Shown here piece after piece: positions 36,086 through 43,803 of a stretch of DNA of 49,887 bases. Source of the stretch: an uncultured Colwellia sp. (lineage in GTDB: Bacteria > Pseudomonadota > Gammaproteobacteria > Enterobacterales > Alteromonadaceae); assembly GCA_913049915.1 (NCBI GenBank), contig CAJWZC010000017.1:1-49887 (forward strand), read 5' to 3'. The stretch's first letter is position 1. The number at the start of each line of letters is the position of its first letter. The translations under genes and the position numbers were made by a program. The notes under the pieces are model-generated. The model saw nothing but the letters and a program-made list of their open reading frames with translations. It was not told the DNA's origin and searched no databases.

Positions 36086-36842
36086 CTATGCACCGCGAGA
36101 TAAATCATTAACGGGTTTGTTCATTCCTTGTAACATAGGACCTATGCTGACTAAGTCAGCTGAACGCTGTACCGCTTTATAGGTGGTGTTACCCGTATTT
36201 AAATCAGGGAAGATAAACACTGTCGCTTTAACCGCTACCGGACTATTTGGTGCTTTTTTCTTGGTAACGTTCTCCATTATGGCTGCATCATATTGAAGTG
36301 GTCCATCAATAATGAGATCAGGTCGCTTAGCTTTGGCAATTTCAGTGGCTCTAGCGACTTTTTCTACATCCGCGCCTTGACCAGATCTACCAGTACTGTA
36401 ACTAATCATGGCAACTCTTGGTTCAATATCAAAGGCTCTTGCAGAGTCGGCAGATTGGATGGCGATATCAGCTAACTGCTCGGCATTAGGCTCAGGGTTA
36501 ATAGCACAATCACCATAAATAAGCACTTGATCAGGTAACAACATAAAGAAAATTGATGAAACCAAGGAACTATCAGGCGCAGTTTTAATTAGCTGTAAAG
36601 TAGGCCTTATGGTGTTTGCCGTGGTATTAATAGCGCCAGAAACAAGGCCATCAACTTGACCTAGTTGTAGTATCATAGTGGCTAAAAAAACATTATCTTT
36701 TAAGTTCTCTAGGGCAATAACATCCGTTAGACCTTTATTTTTACGTAGCTCGACCATAGGCCCAACGTAATTATCTCTAATGGATCCGGGGGCTGTTATT
36801 ATCAAATTATCAGGTAGCTGAATACCTTGATACGGCTTTATA
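36033..36842 (-). pseudogene. pta: Phosphate acetyltransferase remnant (C-terminal half)
   Basis: The sequence matches the C-terminal catalytic domain of Pta: [70 protein letters not shown] and [13 protein letters not shown]. The first ~430 residues of the usual ~710 are missing. After RGA a one-base deletion (between 36088 and 36089) gives TAG at 36086-36088; restoring one base yields LVDDIVYTIALTAIQPTM and a natural stop at 36033-36035, which matches the normal end. The upstream side runs without a gap into an ackA fragment. A shortened protein from the TTG at 36805 is conceivable but would lack the N-terminal domains. Confidence 0.85.
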
Positions 36843-37239
36843 GCATGCTTTTATAACGATGAGATGTGCTGGATTATGCAATGGTGCTAGTTTTGCCAAT
36901 TGACTAATGCTTTGCTCTACCTCGATAGTAATTAATGTAGGTTGTGAATAGTGTTCACCACCATGCACAACTCTATGCCCAATGGCACTGATATCCTTGA
37001 CTAAGTTAATCTGTTGTAATTGCTCTACCAATACAGAGAGTGCTGTTTGATGATCAAAAGCAGCAGGTAATTTATAACTCTGTTTTTCACAATATCGTTT
37101 GATAGTGATTTTTTGCATCTGGGCTGAGTAAACATTCGGCCAAACCGGATAATAATGTTTCACCAGTTACTGGCTTTATTAAACAAAATTTAATAGAAGA
37201 GCTGCCACAGTTGATCACTAAAATAGCATCAGTATTAAC
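36828..37239 (-). pseudogene. ackA: Acetate kinase remnant (N-terminal third)
   Basis: The frame from about 37239 reads AILVINCGSSSIKFCLI and then [13 protein letters not shown], the start of AckA, but no ATG is seen at the expected place (a GTT stands there). A run of six T on the plus strand (37109-37114) appears to carry one extra base. After it, the second frame continues with [19 protein letters not shown] and [14 protein letters not shown], the next AckA block. Homology stops at about residue 130 of the usual 400 and joins the pta C-terminal half near 36828-36845. Synteny with divergent yfbV supports this as the original ackA-pta locus. Confidence 0.85.
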
Positions 37240-37549
37240 CGAGTTTTATCCTGAACTTTTGTTGAGTCATGTCTATTGTCTTTTAAAAAAGTGAAAAGAT
37301 ATCTAATATTTAGTTGCAAAAATAATCAGATGCAAAATAACGTTGGCACTATTATAGCGCTTGATTGGCTAATATATATTGATGCAATGCAAGAAAAAAC
37401 TGTTTAATTATATTTTTTTAATGATTTCTATGCGTAAATAGGGAGGTGTTTGCAGCAGTTGTTATATTTACCGTACTACTTGAAGATACAGGATTCAGTA
37501 CGCAGTTTGAATGGTAGCGGCTATAAGAACTAGCTGCTATAGTAGATGT
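37240..37549. other. Divergent intergenic region, ackA remnant / yfbV
   Basis: About 310 bases. It should contain the yfbV promoter and the old ackA promoter. Near its right end (37475-37540) lies GTACTACTTGAAGATACAGG with TTTGAATGGTAGCGGCTATA, which shares short matches with the repeat ends at 34.5 kb and with 22359-22400. The two 11-base sequences TAGCGGCTATA and TAGCTGCTATA form an imperfect direct repeat. Confidence 0.4.
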
Positions 37550-38062
37550 ATGAATATCTCCGTTGTACAACTCATTCAATTGGGTAAAAAATATTTATCT
37601 CTTTGGCCTGATAAGCCAGAGTTAACCTATTATTTCGAAGATTATCGAGGTGTGCAAAGCGCGCGCTTTGTTTGTCGGTATTTCCCTGCGTTAGCCATGT
37701 TTACTGTTATTATGCAGCTTTATGTCGCCTCTGGTTATCCTCTAGGTCAAGGCTCTATAAATAATACAATAAATGCGCTGCCTCAAGCACTTGTTTATGG
37801 TTTATTTTTATTAAGTCTGCCGGTGCAAGCACTCGTCTTCTCAGGTGTTAAAGCTGACAAACTGTTACCACCTTCACTGGCTTCTTGGTATCAAAGTAGT
37901 GTAGAAAAGGTAAAGCAGCAGGGTAAAGAGCATTTCAGTGAGCAAGGTGAGCAAAGCAATGGACATAGAAATGACAATGCTATCGCTAACCTAGCAACGT
38001 ATAAACCCCGCTATATCGATCTGGCTCAACTTTTACAACTAACTTATGCGCCAAGTGACTAA
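37550..38062 (+). CDS. yfbV: UPF0208 membrane protein YfbV
   Basis: An inner-membrane protein of 170 residues with two hydrophobic segments (about 42-60 and 78-97). In E. coli YfbV influences Ter macrodomain organisation. Family features are WPDKPELTYYFEDYRGVQSARFVCRYFP and LPPSLASWY, with a basic, low-complexity stretch before the conserved C-terminus (YIDLAQLLQLTYAP). The frame extends upstream to ATG 37511, but I prefer 37550 because the upstream codons (AAIRTSCYSRC) do not fit the family and overlap a repeat-like sequence; the ribosome-binding site is weak for both. It is divergent from the ackA-pta remnant, as in E. coli. Confidence 0.82.
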   Translation: MNISVVQLIQLGKKYLSLWPDKPELTYYFEDYRGVQSARFVCRYFPALAMFTVIMQLYVASGYPLGQGSINNTINALPQALVYGLFLLSLPVQALVFSGVKADKLLPPSLASWYQSSVEKVKQQGKEHFSEQGEQSNGHRNDNAIANLATYKPRYIDLAQLLQLTYAPSD

Positions 38063-38108
38063 CTTCCGTCTTTTGATAACTACACCTCTAGAGAACAATC
38101 CCTTCTGA

Positions 38109-38954
38109 TTATTTAGTCTTCTGATACAAACGTAATACAAAATCAGCTTGGCAACTAAATTCTTTTTGTTGCTTCAATTCGATAATTAACGCTTCACTGG
38201 CTTTAAAGGCAAGAGGTGTCATTGCTAACAGGTTCAGTAGATCGTCACTATTAGAGAAGTTCATGGGGTAGTTCAAGCGTTGTTCTTCAACCAAGGTTAA
38301 GTCTTCAATAACTTGCTTGGTAGTATCATGTTTATTTACTTGTCGATATATCAGTGATTTAAGCTCAAACAAATGATTATCGGCAGGGGTAACCGTCAAT
38401 AAATAGCCTTTATCTTGTAAGATGCGGGTAAACTCATTTTCTAAAATAGGGGCATAAACACTATAAAGCCAACCAAAATTTTCATCAGCAAAAGGTAAGT
38501 CAGAAAGCGTTGCTACGCTAAAAAAGCAATCTTGATAACGTTTTGCGGCAATCTTTATTGTCTCTTTGGCAATATCGACACCGTAGACTGTGTTGTACTC
38601 AGTTTTATGTTGATGCGTATAAAAACCTTCACCGCAGCCAGCATCAAAAACAGCCGTGTTTTTATCAGCATACCTTTGATATAACGCTAATATACTGTCA
38701 AGTAAAGGCTGGTAGTAGCCTTTATCTAAAAAGGCACGTCTAGCTTGTACCATTGTTTTGTTATCGCCAGGTTCTTTCGAATGTTTAAATTGAACAGGTA
38801 ATAAATTAACATAGCCTTGCTTTGCTTGGTCAAAGCTATGGTTATTTTCACAACGGTAGCTCTTTTCAACAAGGTATAAAAATTGCTGACAAAGGGGGCA
38901 ACGGTATTGAGCTAATGTTCCAACTGATTCTTTAGTAGACATGTCAGTATGCAT
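38109..38954 (-). CDS. rlmA: 23S rRNA (guanine(745)-N1)-methyltransferase
   Basis: SAM-dependent methyltransferase acting on G745 of 23S rRNA. It has 281 residues. The N-terminal zinc finger uses Cys 19, Cys 22, Cys 35 and His 39 (RCPLC...RCENNH). The family segment SFDQAKQGYVNLLPV and the SAM-binding motif VFDAGCGEGFYT are present. The expected downstream motif is YSVYAPILENEFTRIL. An in-frame ATG at residue 5 is an alternative start. It lies 12 bases after xthA in the same direction, so the two are probably co-transcribed. Confidence 0.93.
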   Translation of the reverse strand: MHTDMSTKESVGTLAQYRCPLCQQFLYLVEKSYRCENNHSFDQAKQGYVNLLPVQFKHSKEPGDNKTMVQARRAFLDKGYYQPLLDSILALYQRYADKNTAVFDAGCGEGFYTHQHKTEYNTVYGVDIAKETIKIAAKRYQDCFFSVATLSDLPFADENFGWLYSVYAPILENEFTRILQDKGYLLTVTPADNHLFELKSLIYRQVNKHDTTKQVIEDLTLVEEQRLNYPMNFSNSDDLLNLLAMTPLAFKASEALIIELKQQKEFSCQADFVLRLYQKTK

Positions 38955-38966
38955 TGATAGTACCCC

Positions 38967-39773
38967 CTATGAAAATGTTGACCAAATAGGTGCATGATCT
39001 GACGGTTTTTCAATACCGCGTAATTCATAATCAATATCAGCTTCTATACATTGTGCTGCCATCTCTTTTGTCGCCAGTACCACATCAATACGAAGACCAC
39101 GATTATCATCAAAACCACGAGAGCGATAATCAAACCAAGAGTAACGCTCGGTCGTTACAGGGTGAAGCAGGCGGAAGGTATCAACAAAACCCCAATCCAT
39201 TAACCTTGTTAACCATTCTCTTTCTTCAGGTTGGAAAGAACACTTACCACTTTTTAACCAACGCTTACTGTTTACGTCACCAATACCAATATCTAAGTCT
39301 TGTGGAGAAATATTAATGTCACCCATGACCACCACATTTTCATTATTCGTATGATTGTCGTTAAGGTAAGTCATTAAATCTTTATAAAATTGACGTTTAT
39401 ATGGGTATTTAGTTTCGTGACTGATGTTTTCGCCTTGTGGGAAATAGCCATTCAGCACTGTTAATTTTTCGCCCTTCTCATTGGTGGTCGTTACCATAAT
39501 CATACGCTTTTGCGCTTCATCATCGTCACTTGGAAAACCTTTTTGTACCACATCAGCTTCTTTTTTACATAACATGGCCACACCATAATGGGCTTTTTGA
39601 CCATGAAAATATACGTGGTAACCCATGGCTTCAACAGCTTCTAAGGGGAAAACTTCATCATGAACTTTGATTTCTTGTAGGCCGATAATATCAGGCTGGT
39701 GTTTCTCGATAATTGCTTTTAACTGGTGAAGACGAGCACGAAGGCCGTTAATATTAAAAGAGATGATTTTCAT
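38967..39773 (-). CDS. xthA: Exodeoxyribonuclease III
   Basis: Apurinic/apyrimidinic endonuclease and 3'-5' exonuclease in base excision repair. It has 268 residues, the same as E. coli. Conserved catalytic blocks: [26 protein letters not shown] (metal-binding Glu), [44 protein letters not shown] and SDHAPIW (catalytic Asp-His). The ATG at 39773 is the family start. A 272-base gap separates it from the divergent rstA. Confidence 0.97.
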   Translation of the reverse strand: MKIISFNINGLRARLHQLKAIIEKHQPDIIGLQEIKVHDEVFPLEAVEAMGYHVYFHGQKAHYGVAMLCKKEADVVQKGFPSDDDEAQKRMIMVTTTNEKGEKLTVLNGYFPQGENISHETKYPYKRQFYKDLMTYLNDNHTNNENVVVMGDINISPQDLDIGIGDVNSKRWLKSGKCSFQPEEREWLTRLMDWGFVDTFRLLHPVTTERYSWFDYRSRGFDDNRGLRIDVVLATKEMAAQCIEADIDYELRGIEKPSDHAPIWSTFS

Positions 39774-40045
39774 AGAATTCCTAAAAGCTTTTAGCGAGCA
39801 ATAACGTCATATATTGCTTAGAAAATAAAGGCAATGATCTTGCGTGTTTATCTATCGTCTCGCAAGTTTTATTTTTCACTTCTTGTTATAAAATGTAATT
39901 TAAACGTAACATCTGGTAGAACTTATTGTTTAACCGTAATAACTTGTTTAAGCTAAACCTAAATGAGCAACACAATATAGAAAACTGTTAGTAAAGTTAT
40001 CTATTATTACAATATAAGTACCGCGTAATAAATAAGGAAATAAAT

Positions 40046-40762
40046 ATGCCAGATAGTAACTCAAGCGTAAAAAAAATATTATTAGTTGAAGATGACCGCC
40101 AATTATCCGATTTAGTCACCGACTTCTTAACGAGTGAAGGTTTCCATGTGAAACAAGAGTTTCGTGGTGACACTGTCGCAAAGCGCGTAAAGCTTTTTTC
40201 TCCAGATCTTATTATTTTAGATGTCATGTTACCCGGTAAAGATGGTTTTGGTGTTTGCCGTGATTTACGTCCAGAATTTAATGGCCCTATATTAATGCTA
40301 ACAGCAAAAAGTACGGATTTTGATCAGGTACTTGGTTTAGAAATTGGTGCTGACGATTATGTTATCAAACCCGTTGAACCGCGCGTATTATTAGCACGAG
40401 TAAATGCTTTATTACGTCGTGGTGATTTACCGAATCAAAGTGAAGAAAAAGGCGAAATTGTCTGTGGTGGTTTATATATAAACAAAGCATCGCGTAAAGT
40501 GACTTTGCAAGATGAAAATGTCGACTTAACGAGTCAAGAATTTGATTTGTTATGGCTACTTGCAGGTAAAGCAGGAGAAGTACAAAACCGTGATTACATC
40601 TATAAAGCGGTAATTGGTCGTGAGTATGATGGCTTAGACAGAAGTGTTGATGTTCGTATATCACGCTTACGTAAAAAATTGCATGACAGCACTGATACAC
40701 CCTTTAGAATCAAAACTATATGGGGCCAAGGTTACTTGTTCGTTCCTGATGCATGGAGCTAA
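40046..40762 (+). CDS. rstA: Two-component response regulator RstA
   Basis: OmpR family regulator, 238 residues. The receiver domain (about 9-122) has the acidic pocket E15-D16-D17, phosphorylated Asp 59 (LIILDVMLPGKDG) and Lys in DYVIKPVEP. The winged-helix DNA-binding domain (about 140-236) ends YDGLDRSVDVRISRLRKKL and GYLFVPDAW, which match E. coli RstA closely. In enteric bacteria the system responds to magnesium and acid through PhoP; the signal here is unknown. An AAGGAAAT box precedes the ATG. A terminator-like hairpin separates it from rstB. Confidence 0.9.
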   Translation: MPDSNSSVKKILLVEDDRQLSDLVTDFLTSEGFHVKQEFRGDTVAKRVKLFSPDLIILDVMLPGKDGFGVCRDLRPEFNGPILMLTAKSTDFDQVLGLEIGADDYVIKPVEPRVLLARVNALLRRGDLPNQSEEKGEIVCGGLYINKASRKVTLQDENVDLTSQEFDLLWLLAGKAGEVQNRDYIYKAVIGREYDGLDRSVDVRISRLRKKLHDSTDTPFRIKTIWGQGYLFVPDAWS

Positions 40763-40788
40763 CCTTGTGTAGTCGTTCACTAGGACAA

Positions 40789-40830
40789 CAAGGCTTTGTT
40801 TACTTATTAGTAGTAACAAGGCCTTTTTCT
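40789..40830 (+). terminator. Imperfect hairpin with T tract between rstA and rstB
   Basis: The arms AAGGCTTTGTTTACT (40790-40804) and AGTAGTAACAAGGCCTT pair with a few mismatches and are followed by TTTTCTT. It lies inside the expected operon and may reduce readthrough into rstB. Confidence 0.6.
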
Positions 40831-40869
40831 TAAACTCCTTCTTTTACATTCTTTTGATAAGGTACGTTG

Positions 40870-42159
40870 ATGAAATTAGGCCGTTCGTTTTTTAATCTTT
40901 ATTTCTTTATTATTTCTACATTTATTATTTTTTCTTGGGCATTAGATGAAGTATGGACTTCCTATCTCGAGCAAGATATTGAATCCTATACAGGCTATCA
41001 AACATTAATGATGGCTACCGGGGATTATGTTCAAAAACACCCCGAGGAAGAATGGGAAGAGATAATCGCAGGCGCTGGAGAGCGCTGGGGCTTACAATTA
41101 AACTTAGCCTCTTTAGCGGAAGTTGAAGCTATTGATCATACAGACCATCATGTTTTATCACACTCGAACGCTCATATTTATCATTTCGATGACCAAGTAG
41201 TAATCCATTATTTACTTGAAGACTCTGACTCTGTTATTACCTTAGGACCATTAGAAATGCCGACAAGGCCAAGAGTAAAATCAACCTATCGTGTTTTGAT
41301 ATTGGCTACCTTTGGTCTGGTTATCTTTATTTGGTTATGGCCAATGTCACGGGACTTAGAGCAGCTTAAAAAAGCGACTAAAGCATTTGGACAAGGACAG
41401 TTTGATAGTACAGCACCTGCAGCTAAATCAACCATGATAGCACCTATGATAGCCTCATTTAATATGATGGCGGCCAGAATACGGCGGCTAATTGAAGCTC
41501 ATAAAGAGCTAACGAATGCGGTTTCACATGAATTAAGAACACCACTGGCACGAACTAAATTTGCCTTACAGATGCTTGATACCATTAAAAATGATGAAAA
41601 AAGAAAAAAATATCAGCAACAAATAAATAATGATGTGTGCGAATTAGAAGAGCTGATTAATGAAATGCTTATTTATGCCGCTTTTGATAGTGATAAACCA
41701 GAACTTAACTTTACCCGTACTAATCTAAGTGATTTAGTTAAATTACAAATAGCCAGTCATGATCAATTTGTTAGTTCGGTAGAATTTGTTAATAAATTAC
41801 CAGATAATTATGTTTGTTGTGATGGTCATTTTATCGATCGAGCCGTGAATAACTTTATTAGCAATGCTATTAAATATGGTAACGATAAAGTTAGGGTCAC
41901 ACTTTTGCAAGTCGGTAGTCAATGTAATATTTGTGTTGAAGATAATGGCGATGGTGTCTCTGATGAATTTAAGCAAGTTATCTTTGATGCTTTTTCACGT
42001 GGCGACCAATCAAGAAACCGTGAAACAGGTGGTTTTGGTCTTGGCTTAGCAATCGTAGCTCGCATAATGGAATGGCATCAGGGGCAGGCATCTATTGGCG
42101 ATAGTGAATTGGGTGGTGCATCTTTCACGCTGACTTGGCCAGTAAAATTAGCACGTTAG
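40870..42159 (+). CDS. rstB: Two-component sensor histidine kinase RstB
   Basis: An inner-membrane sensor kinase, 429 residues from ATG 40870 (an upstream in-frame TTG at 40867 adds one residue). Two membrane helices (about 6-24 and 141-159) flank a periplasmic domain of about 115 residues. A HAMP-like linker is followed by the phosphoacceptor box AVSHELRTPLART with His 220. The ATPase domain has N box NFISNAIKYG, G1 DNGDGV and G2 GGFGLGLAIV. The family assignment rests on pairing with RstA and on overall layout. A possible terminator follows at 42237-42297. Confidence 0.9.
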   Translation: MKLGRSFFNLYFFIISTFIIFSWALDEVWTSYLEQDIESYTGYQTLMMATGDYVQKHPEEEWEEIIAGAGERWGLQLNLASLAEVEAIDHTDHHVLSHSNAHIYHFDDQVVIHYLLEDSDSVITLGPLEMPTRPRVKSTYRVLILATFGLVIFIWLWPMSRDLEQLKKATKAFGQGQFDSTAPAAKSTMIAPMIASFNMMAARIRRLIEAHKELTNAVSHELRTPLARTKFALQMLDTIKNDEKRKKYQQQINNDVCELEELINEMLIYAAFDSDKPELNFTRTNLSDLVKLQIASHDQFVSSVEFVNKLPDNYVCCDGHFIDRAVNNFISNAIKYGNDKVRVTLLQVGSQCNICVEDNGDGVSDEFKQVIFDAFSRGDQSRNRETGGFGLGLAIVARIMEWHQGQASIGDSELGGASFTLTWPVKLAR

Positions 42160-42236
42160 CTTCATAAGCTAATTGAGTATGGTGACTGAATAAGATATCG
42201 ATTAATCGAAGTTAGTTCACTCAGTTAAGTTCATAG

Positions 42237-42297
42237 CCAATAAGAGCATTTATTTTAAAATTTATTTTATATTTATGGTCTTATTGGTTAAATGTTT
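42237..42297 (+). terminator. Possible terminator after rstB
   Basis: CCAATAAGAGCAT and ATGGTCTTATTGG pair at 12 of 13 positions with a 25-base AT-rich loop, followed by TTAAATGTTTTTT. The long loop makes this uncertain. Confidence 0.45.
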
Positions 42298-42354
42298 TTT
42301 AGTTTTAGCCGATAACTTATTTATTAAAGCAACGATAAATAAGAGAATAGGACA

Positions 42355-43035
42355 TTGGCAGTAGAGCTTTCACCAAATTTTTCAACAACTAATACCTCAC
42401 AAAGTAATGACGTGGTAAAGGATAGTGCTGTAAAATTAGCCACTGACTTTTCATCTGCCAGTGTATTACTTCATGAGTTACAACTTGGTGAGCAGCTAAA
42501 TGAAAGTGTAGTACAAGCGCGTCGTGCGGATTTTTCGTTGATGCTGGCTATGTTAACTACAGATGTTCGTGAGCAAAGCCAATTTCTAATACCACAAGCT
42601 GAAGAGACGACAGTTGCTGATGTTACGAACATCGCGTTGAGAAAACAATTTAACCTACCTGATAAAGCGGTATTAGCGTTAACCAGTCTTGATGACGTTA
42701 AACAATTCAATCAAGTACAATCTATTGTTGATAAAGACCTTGCTAATATTCACTTAACTAACGCTATGATGCCTAAACCTTTAGCATTTCGCGATGATAA
42801 AAACTATATTGAAAGCCTAGTGCTACAAAATACGAGCTTATTTACTCAGCTCAAACATACACAAGCGATGGAAGTAAAAAAATCACTGAGCAATCAGTTA
42901 CTAGTAAATGAAGCTCGAGAAAAGCAAAGCGCAAGTTATGTAGATAAACAACTAAGTCAGCCTTTAAGTTTTAATGCTAATGCATGGTTAGATGGCATTC
43001 AACAATCCTTGGTTAAAGCACCACTGCTTAACTAA
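42355..43035 (+). CDS. Uncharacterised VC2046/SO_2500-like protein
   Basis: A 226-residue protein of unknown function. It has no signal peptide or membrane helix. The segment LLHELQLGEQLNESVVQARRADFSLMLAMLTTDVREQ (residues about 38-75, quoted here as LLHELQLGEQLN and RRADFSLMLAMLTTDVREQ) is what I recall from the VC2046/SO_2500 family of Vibrio and Shewanella. The frame begins with TTG at 42355; no in-frame ATG precedes the conserved part, so a TTG start (with GAGA and AGGA upstream) is likely. It stands alone between rstB and the convergent YchJ gene. Confidence 0.6.
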   Translation: MAVELSPNFSTTNTSQSNDVVKDSAVKLATDFSSASVLLHELQLGEQLNESVVQARRADFSLMLAMLTTDVREQSQFLIPQAEETTVADVTNIALRKQFNLPDKAVLALTSLDDVKQFNQVQSIVDKDLANIHLTNAMMPKPLAFRDDKNYIESLVLQNTSLFTQLKHTQAMEVKKSLSNQLLVNEAREKQSASYVDKQLSQPLSFNANAWLDGIQQSLVKAPLLN

Positions 43036-43055
43036 ATATAGCTATAGATAGTCCA

Positions 43056-43553
43056 TCACCTAGCGCAGCAATGTTTAAACTTCTTACCTTTTTTTATCGA
43101 CCAAGCTGTTGGAAACCTGTTACATGGACAAATATCACTTCGTTTAATAGTACTGGTACCATTATTTGAAATAAGTTCTTTATGTACGATAATATCTCCA
43201 TCAATATAACACCATCGTTCTTGCTCAAGGGTAAAGTTTGATTTTTCTCGTAATTCATAGAGAGTATTGTCAACTAAGTAATAAGCTGAAAATTCAACCA
43301 TACTTTCTGTTGAGTTATGTACAACTAATGCTAACCAAAGACATTCATCGGCCCATACTTGAATTTCAGGAACTGATAGCTTTAGTTGGGCTGTTGCACT
43401 ATAAGTATCAAAAATATACTGTCCTTCTTTAGTAGCATAGGCACTAAAACGCGATCGCATTAATTGTTCAGCGGTACAAGGAACTTGTTTTTGTGTAATA
43501 AAAAGTTTGCAGCAAGTATTAAATAATAGGGTAGAACCACAAGGGCAAAGCAT
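43056..43553 (-). CDS. ychJ: YchJ family protein with SEC-C metal-binding ends
   Basis: A 165-residue cytoplasmic protein. A SEC-C-type zinc motif stands at each end: CPCGS...CC at residues 3-15 and CPCNRF...HCC at the C-terminus. Between them is the YchJ (UPF0225) domain: AEQLMRSRFSAYATKEGQYIFDTY, then VEFSAYYL. The role is unknown in E. coli as well. An ATG at 43553 opens at the first Cys motif. It is convergent with the VC2046/SO_2500-like gene, 20 bases apart. Confidence 0.9.
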   Translation of the reverse strand: MLCPCGSTLLFNTCCKLFITQKQVPCTAEQLMRSRFSAYATKEGQYIFDTYSATAQLKLSVPEIQVWADECLWLALVVHNSTESMVEFSAYYLVDNTLYELREKSNFTLEQERWCYIDGDIIVHKELISNNGTSTIKRSDICPCNRFPTAWSIKKGKKFKHCCAR

Positions 43554-43803
43554 AACAATATGTCCAATGATGATAGTATGTTCAATAGCTATTATTTTAA
43601 CGCGTTTTTAACGTAGATAAAGCGCTATTGGTCGTTCTCTTTAATACATATTTATCATTTCGATTAGGATAGCGGGTTAATCATATTCTCAAGAGCCGCT
43701 GGTACTAGTGAGTAATAGCAATTTAATTGGTATTTCTTGGCGACTCCTCATTCATTATTTCTTTAATAAAAGAATAAAAGAACTCAACATAAGAATTTAT
43801 TTT

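Noticed and set aside
36086-36805. An intact short Pta-type enzyme
   Set aside because: The frame is long and conserved, but it lacks the upstream part of the catalytic domain, starts with a TTG inside the homology, and is cut early by a frameshift; a remnant is the better reading.
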